From contig OX463780.1 of the NCBI GenBank assembly GCA_949825025.1, forward strand, positions 24,630,229-24,694,228: a stretch of 64,000 nt of DNA. The letters run 5' to 3'. The translations under genes were made by a program, and so were the position numbers. A model generated the notes under the pieces. The model did no database searches. It saw nothing but the letters and a program-made list of their open reading frames with translations, and was not told where the DNA came from. Positions 1 to 14,200 of this stretch are shown piece after piece. Origin of the DNA: Siphlonurus alternatus (Eukaryota > Arthropoda > Insecta > Ephemeroptera > Siphlonuridae). Each line of letters begins with the position of its first letter. The first letter of the stretch is position 1.

Positions 1-2622
1 TCTGAGTTGCGTGCTAATTCAATTTTAACTAAAAATTTACTATCATTTTTTTTTTTTTTTTTTTGCTTACTGCGGAAACTATGAAGTATGCCAGGCAGCA
101 AGAAAAATCAAACGGCTAAAAAATAATGTATAATTGCAAATTATGGAAATTACAAAACGAGTTTAACATAATTAAATTGGTAAACATCAGTGCATCAATG
201 TAAACGCACTTTCATATATGTCAGTGCACAGTTTTAGTTTCACGCTGTATTAATTTTAAAATTATTTTCTGATTTATTTACATATTCTCATAAGTCATAC
301 TTCAACATTTATGATATAAACTGAAATACTGTAATTACGAGTTTTTGTTCAGCAAAAATATCGCACCGCATGTAAATTGACTCCAGAAAAAGCCATGGTA
401 TTATTAATTTTAATAAAATAATAATTAAACCTCAGCTTATTGTTACATCATAATGGTATATGATTACATTATTATGTTATACAGATTTGACTGTATGATT
501 ATGAGAGTACGTCAAATATCAATATGATTACAATGGAAATTATAATGTATAAATAAACAATGACGAACACATCAAACTTTGTTAACATTTATTTTGAATG
601 ATAACAAAGTTTTTTTATGTAATTTATAGTAATTACGTTATAATATGAAAAGCCAGAAATGCCAACATACATACAATTATAAAAATATACATAAAATGGC
701 CAGACTAAATTATATAATTTATTTTTAATCTGACATACACTTTTAACAAAAATCGTGACGTTATTGATGGAGTCTTAATTATATACTTGCAATCATAATT
801 AACTTCAAATTTTATTTCAATCCTATAGGCTGTACAGTATACATTAGAGAGTTCAAACCGTGAAAAGTACTAACGCATGAGTATTGAATATAATGGCGTT
901 TTTTTACGATGATGATGATGATGACTGATGAGTGTTTCTTAAATGACATATCGCAGTCAGCTGTTTGCTAGACTGATAGGATAGCTTGTTAGTCCCCCCT
1001 ACAACGCTGTTGCATATGACGCAATTTCTGAGCCGGTATCACTATAGCTCGTCCAGTTGGAGTTTGTCGCGACGTTATAATATGTGTGACATCAGACGCT
1101 GGGAGGAGTGACAGATTGCAAAGTTCCTCTCATTGCATGCCTCTGTAAAAACCGTCTACCGCTTGTTATATAGAAATAAAATTTACGCTGACAATTATAA
1201 AATGAAACAGTTTATTAAATACTTTATATTATTATTGTATGGATACGTAATTTTAAAAATCCATGTACACGTATAATCAGCATGATCATCATTGCATGTT
1301 TTGTCTATCATTCTTATTATATTATAATATGCTACATTGCATTTCCGGCACGTCTGAAGCTTTTATTGTTATTATAAATTCTTTTACTTCTTCACATGTG
1401 TTTTAAGGCTTAGTATGCATCAAATGTGCATTTTAAACAAACTGCTGTATAATAAAACTCTTTCTAGTGACTTAAAGAACAAGGATTGTTGACTTTTAAA
1501 AAATATAATATTGCATTGTCTTGTGCTGTTAACAGTTTTGGAATTAAGCTATATATAAAGAATGAATTATGCGTTTCATACCAATCACGTAACGCTCAGT
1601 AACGGAAGAGTCGGAAGATATGAGTAACTCTTTTCATATTATTATTATCTTTTTTCTGAAGAAAAATTATCAGAAGAAAATCTTATTTTTCTTTCCAGAA
1701 GGCTTGAATACCGTGTTTTAAATTAAAAATAATTTATCATTGCGACAAATTACGCTGAAGCTCTAACTGATGATCATTGTAAGTTTGGATATTTTTTCTT
1801 CTTCTGTACTTAAAGATTGATTACAGCATGGTATAAAAGTAACCACATATAGCTATAATGTTGAAATTAATTGTTTTAAAAAAAGTGTCACGGGTAATTT
1901 AATTTTATGTTTTTTATGTATAAAAAGAATTACATTTGTTGGTGAATTTCTATATAATTCGGTATATATATAATACACGTAACATTGAAAAAAATTATCA
2001 ATTTGTGCGTATATACAACTATAATGAATAAACTCAATAAACACAAATAAATGCATGGCATTGAATCATATAATAAAACATACAATGTATCATTCTTCTA
2101 TATAATATATATATATATATGTAATATATATATTATATTACATAGTTAAATACATAGTAAATAAATAATCAATATTACAATTATTTTATTAACTCCTTAC
2201 ATGCTAATAAAAATCTTAAAACATATATACATATTGATACATAACTTTTGATGAATACTATTTGCAGCAACTCAAAATTTCTATTTCAATGACTATGCAA
2301 TACAGGCTAAACATTAAAATTAATACAAAAACACACTGAAACATACTTTTATGGTTGCAAGATGTTATATTATTTACTTTGTATTGCAATATTATCATGT
2401 TTACTATATGTGCAACAGACTCCATGGTATAACATGAGAACAAAATATGCATGCCTAACTAGTGAGCCAGAGTAGTGTATATTATTATCTTTTATCTGCA
2501 GCATGCAATAGCATGTAGAGACGAAATGCTTCGAGCATGCAGATTTGAGGAAGTTTCATCTCACATTTCCCCGTCCCAGCTGCCCTGCGCCTCGCAGACT
2601 TGGCTATATATGATCTCAACAA

Positions 2623-2946
2623 TGACGTCATTGTAATTATCATGAAATGCAGGCTGTAACAATAATAGATTTTTTCATGAAGAAACAAAAATAAAGGCTA
2701 AATTTTTATATTTTTAGTTTATATGTAAAAATAAATAAAAGTGATTTTAAAAGATCATGAGGTCAAATTTGTCAATGGTGACCGGTTTTGACAAAATTAT
2801 ATAAGACTGTCATCCATGACCGCGTGTATCTAATTTACTTGCAGCATCCACAAAGACGTTAAATAATGCGCGCTGCACTAATTGGAGTTCGATTCATACT
2901 CTCATCTGTGATTGGTGCTCAATGTTTTGTTCTCCCTGTGACGTCA
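2623..2946. promoter_or_regulatory. Two CRE-type octamers 316 bp apart in a G+C-richer patch
   Basis: TGACGTCA, the full palindromic cAMP-response-element core bound by CREB/ATF-type bZIP factors, occurs at 2623-2630 and 2939-2946. Both sit in or beside islands of higher G+C. Regulatory activity is inferred from the motif alone, and no transcript start is visible. Confidence 0.25.
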
Positions 2947-4685
2947 TTTGGTTCTTGATTCTCAAACGCCGCTGACCTCCAGAAAACCTGTTCACGCAAC
3001 TTGCTATGTAACTTATGTACAATACGTGCCTTGGAGTGCAGTAGATAAATTCCTAACTTTGATTCACATTAAATGCTTTGTGGCTGAGAGCATTCGTTAT
3101 ACGTATATAGCACCTTTACTGAAAATGAAATTTATTTCTTGAACAGTTATAAATTGGAGAAAACACAAAAATGTGAAATACGCCATACATTATTTAATAT
3201 CTGATAATATAATCTTATAATGTATTATTCATCAGAAACGTTTCTAAAGGTCAGTTACAGCATCTACAATAATGGCTGCATGAGAGTGATGAATAATTTA
3301 TAAATTATACTAGCTGTATAATGTGCGAGCATATTTAATTTTCCACAGCATTTTTTCTACAATATTTGTGTCAAGTACTGAAAAAATAGGGTTATTGTGA
3401 ATTTTTAAATGAATTTTAAGCAAACGTGAATCCAGCCGTATTTTGGAACCAAGGGGTGTTTTGTCACAGTCGCTCTCAGATGTTTAGCAGCGCATGCATG
3501 GAGAGATGGGGAGGAGGACGAAAAACAGCTCTCCATGACGCAATCACTAGCATCTTTCTATGACTGGTGAAAATGTTCTTGATACGGTTTATATCAGTCA
3601 TCGTAATATAACATGCATACATAAATACTGTATTTTTTCCTTGTGATAAAAAATAAATAAATAAAAACAATCAAAACATTCAAAACACATTTAGGATTGA
3701 TTTTGCATAAGCACGACTCTTAATCTATAGATAACGATCCTGTTGTTGATTATGATAGAATATTTAATATAAACAGTGCTTCAGGAACTGAGGCTCATGT
3801 TATGGCATATAAACTATAAACATACATTATAATGTATTAAATTTATATTACTTGTATTCAAGCTTATTTTTTCTTTCTATTTCTTTCCATTACAAAATGA
3901 GTATGAAATTTTGCACAAAATATTTCATTTTTGAACATTTTTGAAGTCGGATATTGAAGGGCGCCTCCTTTTTTGCAGCCTACTTCTATCTTCGTTGCTC
4001 CTTTCCATTCTCCATCATGGCGGCACTGACGTAACAATTAATGAACTATATATACACAATCCTTACTTGTCCAGCTGGAATCTGCCTGGAACAGTGTTTA
4101 GGAGAACATTAATTGTTTCAATCTTGTAAATATTATTGTCTGCAAACGACAGTGAATTATGTCCCAATTGCGCTACATTATGCAACTATAACAACATTAA
4201 CCATGGAGACATGCATCCGTGACCAGAAAATTTACCAATATTTCAGAAAGTTCCATAATTTCCGCGTCACTGTCACTCATAACACATGCAAGTAAAAATG
4301 CGTGACGAAAGCGTCCTATAATTTCGAAATTGTAGGCCGCTTTGGCGTGACAGTGGCATTACCGTCCCGGGAAACATTAAAACTTATGAAATCTTGGTAT
4401 TAAATTTCTAGCCATGTTACACGGATGGTCTTGAACAGTACCGTTAATTTAAATCTATATTTAGGCAAGCATTTTCTTTATAATATATTGTGGACTGTAT
4501 ATAATTAATTAAAAAATGAGACAGCAGAAAAAATTACTAATGTAAATTTTTACATATTTTGTATAATAATCAGTATAATCACTAACTATATTGTTGGATA
4601 TTTTAAAGAAAAATAAGAAAAAAATTGCTACTTAAACTTTCATCGCAATTTTAATCCCTCTTTATAGAACGCCCACTGTTATACT

Positions 4686-4687
<2 letters not shown>

Positions 4688-4763
<76 letters not shown>
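4688..4763. repeat. (AT)n microsatellite, 76 bp
   Basis: Uninterrupted AT dinucleotide run. The reading frame across it on the minus strand (alternating Ile and Tyr) is an artefact of the repeat. Confidence 0.97.
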
Positions 4764-4766
<3 letters not shown>

Positions 4767-7700
4767 CGTGTTTCATAAAGACAATAAAAGTTACCATGTA
4801 CCTAATTCTTATATAGCGCTTAAGGGGGAAATATAATTCAATTTTCATTATTATCATGGATCATAAATCAAAAATTTTTTTTAATGGTCCTATAATTTCT
4901 CCTTATACACTGACAGTTTATACTTCTAATCTTAATAAGAATCATTGGATTTTTTTTTATATTATACTAGAATACGCTGCATGCACTTGTAGTAATAAAT
5001 ATCATTGCATCATATAGCTTACAAGCTTTAATGTTATATCAGGAATGCTATAATACATGGTTGCTATACATAACATATGTATAATGATGTTAATTGGAAA
5101 AGTGATGGAAAATCAAAGGAAAACAAAACATTGAAAGTGCTTACTGATAATGAAGTGATAGTAGACATTTCTGGAATGTACTTCCCGGTATTTGACGTCA
5201 CAGGAAGCTCTCTAAACATACAAATGATCAAAGCGAAATGTTAGCCTATTGTACAATACATACGAAGCCATACTGAGATGCAATTAATATTATTTGTAAT
5301 ACTTCTATTAATTCCTGAACTAGATTTTATACATTAAGTTCTAATTTGTACTTTATTGAACTTTATTTACTAAATACACTAAATATAAAATAAAACTTAT
5401 TCTATTATTTACTCTATTTTGATTTCATATAATAAAAAAAAAAAAACAAGTCAATAAAGTTGATGGAGTGTAAATTTATTCATTGAATTCGTTTTAAAGC
5501 AAAAATTCAAATATTTTATAGTTAATAACTAATTCGATACTCTCTAATATAGTCACTCTGTATATACTTAAAATAAAACACCGCTTTTACATTTTTAGTA
5601 TATTGTTTGATCTATAGCCCAAAATAAAATTAAATAAATATTTAGTTTATTCCTTCAGAGCATTAATTTATAAAAGTAGAATGCTAAAACCATTTTGTAA
5701 AAAAAGTATTCCTGAACATTTTTTTTTTCAACATTTGTATTTTAGACTTTTGATTAAAACTCATGATATCAGTTGATGAAGAGTATGTAGTATTTCATCA
5801 ATGTACACATAGAGTTGTGACACACGAGACTAAATTTAACTCCAGCATCAGTTTAAATTTACCACACGCAGACTTTTGTTACCGTCACACTGTTGTTGTT
5901 GGAGTCGCTTGTGTTCTGCTGAGAGCGGCCAGCCCGAGGATAACAGGTTGTAGCTAAAGTTAGGGTGGACAGCTTGGACGATCGAGAAGCAAGGACAACC
6001 ACATGACTAATCTAATTTCCGGGACGCTTTGTGACACATGCCTGCACCCCTTGTGGTTTACACTATTGCATTATAAATAAAGGTTTTGTATGTGAAAGTA
6101 AAATATAATTATAATTTATAATACATATATATTATAATATAGATGTATGATATAAAAATTGTTTTTTATTATATTCTTATAGGTGCGATACATATACTAC
6201 AATGTAATGGTTAATATCATGAAGATTAATATGTAGCCTTGAAAATCATTTAATGCTATGTTAATTTTAAATCATTTAAATGTTATTGTTGACTATAATT
6301 ACAATTAAGTCAATAAGAGATATTTTGTAATAAAAACTTAAGAATCATATCTCAATTAAATTTCGCTAAGAAAACTATTTGATGTACCCTGAAATTTGAG
6401 CAATTTTAAGATAAACAAAGGATACTTGTTGAGTTATTTGTATTTTTCTCCCCCTCTTGGCAAAAGTTAATGGTTATGTGCTATATTTGAAGTTGTAGCC
6501 AAGAAGCCAATTTTTTTTTTTTCACAACAGTTTTATTATTATTTATAACATTGTTCCTGTAAATTTATATTTATTATAATATTATTGCTGAAGCTTGTGC
6601 CACACATTTACAGTTTGAATAAATCACGTATGCATACCATTTACACAGCGATTGTCATTGTATTTCATTAACCTTGTATAGTGCAAATTTTCTTCACTTT
6701 CTTTCTGTTGGTAGAAGATAGGTCGATCTGCGATCAAATGCAGTGAAGTGTTTCGCGATTCAATTCATCTGGATTTACGAACAGAGCTAAATCACCATAA
6801 AGACCTTACGAGACCACATGCATGGTTTGAGACTATGGCACGAGACATGCGGCACTCTTAAGTTCCCAATGTAATTATATTTTAGATGATTAAAACATTC
6901 TTCGATTCTTCCGACAATAAAGTGTATGCTCAGATTCAATCCTGTTATATATTTAAATAGACAAATTGCTTTCACCATAATGCCGTTGGGGTAAGTGAAT
7001 TTAAAACATAATATTGCAGTAGAGCAGCAATATATATACCGTATATATGCTGCAGTTCTTTTGAAAAGTACACTTTCATGCAGAGTCAGTATAGAGTCGA
7101 TGCTGATGAGACTGTTGACGTATAAATAAGAAATAAATAAATATTTTGAAGTTCATATAATGAGACTCAATAAGCAAAGCCCAATTAACCCAATTTGTTG
7201 CATGCACGTGCTCATCATTATAAAAACACGTGATACCCGCCCTCGTTCAAACAAAAGCACAACATTGAATTGAGAAAAAATTTAATATGTTAGTAAAGTC
7301 AACTTGGCATTATTTTGACACGTTAAAAGGTATACGACGATGAATTTTATGTTCATTACAGTTTTTGTGACAACTTGTGGCATAAATGGCAGTTTTAAAG
7401 TATCAATAATAGAATTAAAATTGCATTATAATATAGAACAAACTCCATATACAGTATAATTTAATTCATTTTATAAATAAATATAAGTTTGTGAAAAAAA
7501 AAATATACATATTTTTGAGAAATCTTTTTGACTGTTGATTGTTATAATTTATAAGTTTTAGTATAGAATTCTAACTCTGAAACGTCAAGGTCTGATGCAA
7601 TATTTTTACTTCAAGTTTGTTTTTCTTTTGCTATAATATATAAAGGACTAGGTAACTTGAAGTCTCTATTTTGACTGAGGAAGACGTCTACATGCGTCAC

Positions 7701-8534
7701 TGATATGTGGCAGCCGTTCGCAGCAGCTTGTTCGTTGCGAGATGAAGTGTCAACAGTCTGGCTTATTACAAAATAGACACAAACTAGCAGCTCTGCTGGC
7801 TATCAACTAAGTTTGCTAAAGGTGGTTGTTGCTGAGCCAAATGTGGGTGGGGAAAGGAGAGAAAAAAAAGAGGACAAGTGTAAGCTGGATCGTCCCATAC
7901 CGTTATAACGAGAGATTCCTGGCACAAGTGGGCATGTGATTAAGCTTCTACGCCAAACTTTTTAACTTATATTATATGTAATATAATATATCATAGATAA
8001 TCATAGCATTATATAAATATAATGTATATTTTTAAAATCGTTCTTTTGTTTTTATACGACTTAATTAAAATAAATGTATTGACTTGTTCTTGGAAGACAT
8101 TAGAAATAGTTTTCATAATTCATTTTATGTATAACATTATTGCTAATATTGCTAACGGAGTTTTATCAGAAGTATTGTAAAATATGAATAATCTGTTGGG
8201 CAGGAAATTTTGAAATTTTAATTTGAACAACGCATGTAAATAAAGAAGAAAATGAAACCAAATTCATGAAATCTCAACTGAAGGTATAACTTTTATCACA
8301 ATAAGAAAATTTATAATTAATTTTTTATTAGACTGCGTTTGATAACTATATTATAACACATGTCAAAAAGAGCAATGTCTTTTAGAATGGAAAACACAAA
8401 TATATTAAAGCCAGCTAGCCAGCTAGTGAACAAACTAATTAGTTTATAGAATTTTGTTGTAAAACAGCAAACATGCAAATAATAAATGGTAAAAAATTTT
8501 AGTATCAGGTCCATAATATTTTTCAATTTCAATT

Positions 8535-8538
<4 letters not shown>

Positions 8539-8568
<30 letters not shown>
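8539..8568. repeat. Poly-T tract, 30 bp
   Basis: Homopolymer run preceded by three short TTTCAA units (about 8520-8538). On the minus strand this reads as poly-A, so it could be the tail of an old retroposed sequence, but I recognise no element body or target duplication beside it. Confidence 0.9.
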
Positions 8569-8573
<5 letters not shown>

Positions 8574-11089
8574 AATTGAAACTGTGTGAAGATAGCAAAA
8601 AGGTACACACACATAAAAACAGCAACTTTTGATGCGTAAGTTTGAACGTGGATAAACGTCAGCAGGTGTTGATTTATCTGTAATGTGATAATAAATTCCC
8701 TCACGTATTGTCTGGCTGGCCACCTCACTAGTTGTGTGACAATTGACCAAAAGAAAGTTTGAATGCGAACATACACCAGCAAGGCTATTTTGTCGTATGT
8801 TACGGATGGCTGCGTCTTGCTGTGTACACGTATGGTGCACACCGCGTATATTACACGCAATAATACGAAGTTACGTAATGTAATTCTACAGTAAATATTT
8901 TGATGCCAATTATTTGTACTATTAATTCAATTATTCACAATTTCAAAATTTACAATTTACTTTTCGATTACTCTACGTATATCAGCTTGATTTTTATTTT
9001 AAAATATCGTTATCATATATTGTTTTGAAAGACTTTTGTAGATAAACTTTGTATTACGTAATCGCTTTGTCAATGAATAAACAATTAATCTGTATATTAT
9101 TAAACGTACGTATGGTCGAGATAAGATAAAGAAATGTCTATAATAACGGGATGATGTTTATTCCAGAAATGTAATACGTGAACCACAGTGGGTGAACCAT
9201 GCACGATGGCTTCTTTTTTTGTTAATTTTTAAGTGTGTTAATATAATTTTAAATACGTGCAAATTAATAGTTTATTATAAATTATTATTTATTTTTATAC
9301 TACTATCACATACACGATATCAATATACAAAGCTACATTGATTGTTATAATGATAAGGGTATACTTACACTCCTGAATAAATACCAATAATAATTATATA
9401 CACGCCTATTTATATATCTCTGAAAATATACAATATAATTTAAAATGCATGTTGTTTTCAGTTTACAGCTTCTGTAATTGCATGCAAATAATGCAATAAT
9501 ATCAGCAAATAAAATCTTGGTGCATTAGTAAGCAATTTTACATTGCATATATTGATTCAATATAGTTTGTTATACACACCATGTTGCTGACCATATAGTT
9601 GTTGCGTGCTGCAAAATCAAACGTAGCGGACGTAATGAGAGTGCTTGTCCCTTCACTTGCTGCTTGTATGTAATAATAATACTATACTTTTGTTTCAATT
9701 CACCTTATATAAAACACTAAACAACAAACCTCAATTAGAGAGCTTACTTTAAAATCTCTTCCGCAATGTCGTAATTATCTATTATGTTCACATTTTTATG
9801 AATTTTATTTGCTTATGTTCACCATCTCACGTTTCAGACATTGTGCATGATTATTAATTGAATTCTTGATCATTTTTGCATGTAAAATAAATTAAGAGAA
9901 AATAAATTATTTTTCTCTTTGCATGGTTCGTTTTGTGTGGTGATGTAAAATAATAACGTGTCAAAAAAGTGTACATACAGACTACAGTTTTATTGCCAAA
10001 ACAAAACATTAAAATGCTGTCACAAATACATTAAAACTCCCTGTCCTCTTATAAATACAACCAAAAATTTCAATGCAAAGCAGTCTTGTGGAAAACGGTG
10101 TTAAAATTAAAAAATGTTTTTTTATTTAGTTGATGAGTTGTTATCATTTTACATATTTGTGTTCAACGAGCCTTAAAATGTTGTGACCACAAGCTGCATG
10201 ATGTTTGATGGAATGAATGTAATTAGAAATTCCAAGCATTATACAGGATATTAACAGCTTTAAATAAATAGTTTTCGATGCCCGCATCATTTTTATATCA
10301 ACATGAATCTTAAAAGTTTTAGTATACCTAGGTCTATAAAATTAATTAATAATGATGATGATATTTAAAAACTAGTGTACTAGTAACCTTAAAATGTTTA
10401 AAAGTTTGATATTTAAAATAAAATTCTAGAAATATTGTAAAGTGAATTTTTTATTCGAAATTATTATTGGAAAATAAATACTAGCCGTCATAATAAATAC
10501 TATAATAATTTCAGCCACTTCATTTTAGCTATAAAAACTAAATTAATAAATGACCAACAAGCCAGTTTATGAAATCCTGTTAGTGTGTGTGTGAGGTTTA
10601 AATGTATGTGTATGTGGCATATATCTCGGCTCAGGCTAGCTAATTGGAGCTGCCTGCGTCACAAGGCACTTCCCCGGCTTCTCCTTAATATACTTTACGT
10701 AATTGGCCAGAGCACTGTAGGTCACTACTCACAATAATGACGTCACGAAATCCTTTAGAGTAAATATTTATTTTGATGTGATTTAATAAAATTAATCAAA
10801 GCTTTTATCTTTTGCTTTAAACGCAAGAAATCAATTATATGAAACGGAAATCTAAAATAATGTCCTATTATATATATACATTGAAAGTTAAAACACATTT
10901 TTGTATTATATTATAATGAATACATATTTTGTATCGTTGCTTTAATTTAAAGAAATAGTATGTATTCCTGTAATAGAGTCTGTTTTTCATATCATGGATA
11001 AATTATAAATTCATAAAATTGTTGTGTTGAGTTAATTAATTTTTAAAATACAGTATTATACAGTGAGAACAAGCTGTAAGACATAAGGG

Positions 11090-11268
11090 GGGGGGCATTC
11101 ACAAAGCACTTTAACCCCAACTTTAGCCCCAAGTTTTATCCCTGGTACTAAACATGGTGCTAAACCAGGGGCTAACCATGTCTAGCTCCTTGTTTAGCAC
11201 CATGTTTAGTGCCAGGGATAAAACTTGGAGCTAAAGTTGGGGTTAAAGTGCTTTGTGAATGTCCCCCC
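11090..11268. mobile_element. Palindromic MITE-like hairpin element, ~180 bp
   Basis: The left end (G run, then CATTCACAAAGCACTTTAA) is repeated inverted at the right end. The arms stay complementary almost to the centre near 11184, with only scattered mismatches, so a single strand could fold into one hairpin with arms of about 90 bp. The sequence is rich in TTTAGC and CCCC blocks, unlike its AT-rich surroundings. No protein is encoded. This is the form of a non-autonomous DNA transposon. I could not define a target duplication because the ends are G/C homopolymers of unequal length (9 G on the left, 6 C on the right), so the superfamily is open. Confidence 0.8.
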
Positions 11269-14200
11269 ATGTGTATTAAAATATTGTGGGAAGTTAAATA
11301 TATAATATAATCTTTGAAGTTGCTTAAAAAGGATCACATACAGATGGTATAATATGTGACCTCTCTAAATAATTCATGGATGCTAAATGAATAATTACCA
11401 TACAACATTTACATGAATAAAAAAGATATAATGGTAGCTTATAACTTATAATAGTCTTGTCTCTTGTCTACGAAGACCAGAGTAAAAATTTAAATCGTAG
11501 AATTTTTTTTAATGAGATGAACTCTCGAAGAGAAAAAAAAAGCACAATCATAACCAAATGTAACATTTATTTTCTTTAACGGTATCATCCTTTTTACCTT
11601 GCGTATAATATAATAACAATTTATTTAATATAATTTTACTGCTCATGTATAATATTATTGTACACTATTGTATAGTAAGTTAACTGTTTTACTCAAATAT
11701 ATTCATTGATTGTGGTTATCATGTAAGTTATGTTACAAGTAAGTTATTTTAAAGAAAACTTTTTTTTTCTCTTCAGTTTAAGTTGAAAAAAAAAAACTTT
11801 CAACCGCTTTTCAACATACCTTATTAAATAAAACACAAAACAATATTACGAATGAAAGAACACGGAAACTGACCATCCTACTGTTTCCCTTATTGATATT
11901 GACATTGACGAGTCTTTTTTCAGTAAATGACGTCATCATAAGGCTTGTCTATAAGCAGAGTGTATGTCAGTATGGCACGATGGTAACTTTGCATAAGCGG
12001 TACAAATAGGAGGCGGAAAGAGCACCATCGTCGTCACTTATATTATGGCTTTCCGCCGTCGTCGCGCTCATGTACTTGCTGCTGGTTTTACGTATTCACA
12101 ATGGCAGGATGACCGTACCTTATACGGGTTCATTCCTACAGGAACAAAAGGATGACCACCAACAAGCTTTATAGACGAACCGGTCACTAACCTAATATGG
12201 AAACACCATGGCATGTCCAACTAAAAACATTTTGTCGTTCCTATATATATGAATTGAAATATGTATTTCAAATTTAGATTTGGAATAAAAATTTCAAAAG
12301 TGAATTGACTAAGGTTTCCGTCAGATCACCGAAGGCAATCAGCTCTGACGTGAGTGTAATTGGATACACCTTCGACTAAAAATGCCCCTACTTCCTGTGT
12401 AAATCATCAAAGGTTATTTACTGTCCCACTCAGTATACCGAACACCTAATATAAATGCATCATGTCCTCAGTAAGTTGGATCTAGTAAGTCTTACTACTT
12501 AAAATAACATCTTGCGAAAAATCAGGGAAAAATTGACTTGGACATCGACGAACAAGGTAATAATAATAATACTGCATGCTGGCTTGCCCCGCAAGGGAAA
12601 TGGCGTCATGTTAAGTTTATGCTTATATTATACATAAAACATGATGCAACATATTTTGTTTAATATAATATATTAAGCTCTGTCTCTGATCGGTCTGGGT
12701 TCTTGAAGACAATTACTTCCTAAGGGTTAAAGGTTTGTGTGAGGTCGTTGTAAATGTAATTTAAAATTGATAGTACGTCAATCATCAGATAGACAGACAC
12801 AGAACAAACACTTCCAGGTGCAATAACTGACATTTTAATAATTTATATTTGTCATTTAACACTGTGATGTTTAACCTTTCAGTTTAGATATAGTGAATCC
12901 CCTTTTTCTGCGAATCTAACAGAATTTAAATAATGATTGACAACACAACATGTACAATTTGAATGTCCTTATTTTACACAAACAACAAACAATGTGGACA
13001 ACCAGCATAAAAATACTGTATAAATGAATGTATCGTAATTTTTTTGTAGCTTAGATTTTTTTGTCTTTTTTTTTCAGATTTTTCTCAGTTTGTGAAGTTT
13101 TTAAATTTTATAATAAATATTAAAACTGATTCATAGCGATAAAAGTGGCATTCATGCAACAAAAACACACTCCAGTTTTAGTTAAATTGTGACGTCACAT
13201 GAAAACTGTTTCGATATTCATAGTAATAAAAGAAATGATTGTGTAAAATAAAGAATTCAGTACTCAGAAACACCAGATAAACTCACCAGAGTATTAAATT
13301 AATATTATTTGCTCTTTGCATTTATGTGCACAATATCAATGTAAAGTTTGTTGTTTCTTGATATGCATAATTATTATACACCCCTGGAGTACTTTCAAAT
13401 AAAATGAGCATTAAAAAAAGAGAAACTGAAATCAATTTGTTGTATTAGTTCAACCATACTAGATGGATAAAAAGTAAAAACGTGTTATAAAATGATGTAT
13501 TTACTTTGGTGTTTGATGATAAAAATATATTTGAAATAATTTTACAGTTAAAAAATATTTTAATATGCATGTAAGTCAAAAGAGATTGATTTTTATTTTC
13601 CTTATACATATGTACATATATTCAATAGTTCCCATAGCAGCACTTGATGTCAGTTTTATATTGTTGTTATTTTTTATTTATAAAACTGACAAGAAGAGAC
13701 AAGGAAAGTAGTAGGGTCACAGTAAGATACATGATATTTTGTTCTCGAGTCTTTGTTGGATATACTAGCTGTCTCGTCAATTGAATTACCGGTGGTCGTT
13801 CAAGTGAGAAGGACTCAAGGGTGGGTAAATGGTATACGACGAGTGAACAAATTTTGCTGACCTCTACAAAAAAAACAAAAAACAGCAGGTGACACGACGT
13901 CCCAGGGGTCGAATGAGAAACGTGGTGACACTTACACACACACACCAAGACATTGCAGTAAGCTTCTCCTGTCCATATACAATGACGTCTAGCGGAAATT
14001 GTAACAAATTTATATAGTGAGAAAAATCTACTTGATAAGTAAATTAAATTATATACAAATAGAACATAATATATCAAATTGTTGAAGTTGATTTATTTTC
14101 ATTTATATTAATAGCTTTAAAAAACAATTTATTTCAATACTTTGTAATGAAATACACTGTACAACAATGTATTAATATATAGTGATAAGAACTAAATTTA

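Larger units (their letters stand above)
1..11089. other. Non-coding AT-rich stretch, no exon recognised
   Basis: I see no open reading frame with protein-family features or a convincing exon with splice borders on either strand. The stretch is AT-rich and contains short poly-T runs (about 46-64), a GAT trinucleotide run near 909-925, an (AT)n tract at 4688-4763 and a poly-T tract at 8539-8568. Patches with more G+C stand out near 960-1160, 2490-2610, 2820-3080, 5820-6060 and 7670-7960; these could be regulatory islands, but nothing proves it. The octamer TGACGTCA occurs at 2623, 2939, 5193 and 10738. The stretch could be intergenic DNA or a long 5' intron of the FAM20 gene. Confidence 0.6.

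Noticed and set aside
2884..2900. tRNA B-box-like GAGTTCGATTC
   Set aside because: No matching A-box, acceptor stem or cloverleaf could be drawn around it. I found no supported tRNA or rRNA gene in the window.
13667..14077. 136-codon minus-strand open frame
   Set aside because: Its product is composed of runs expected from AT-rich DNA, with no domain, no splice logic and no G+C-rich third positions like the real exons.
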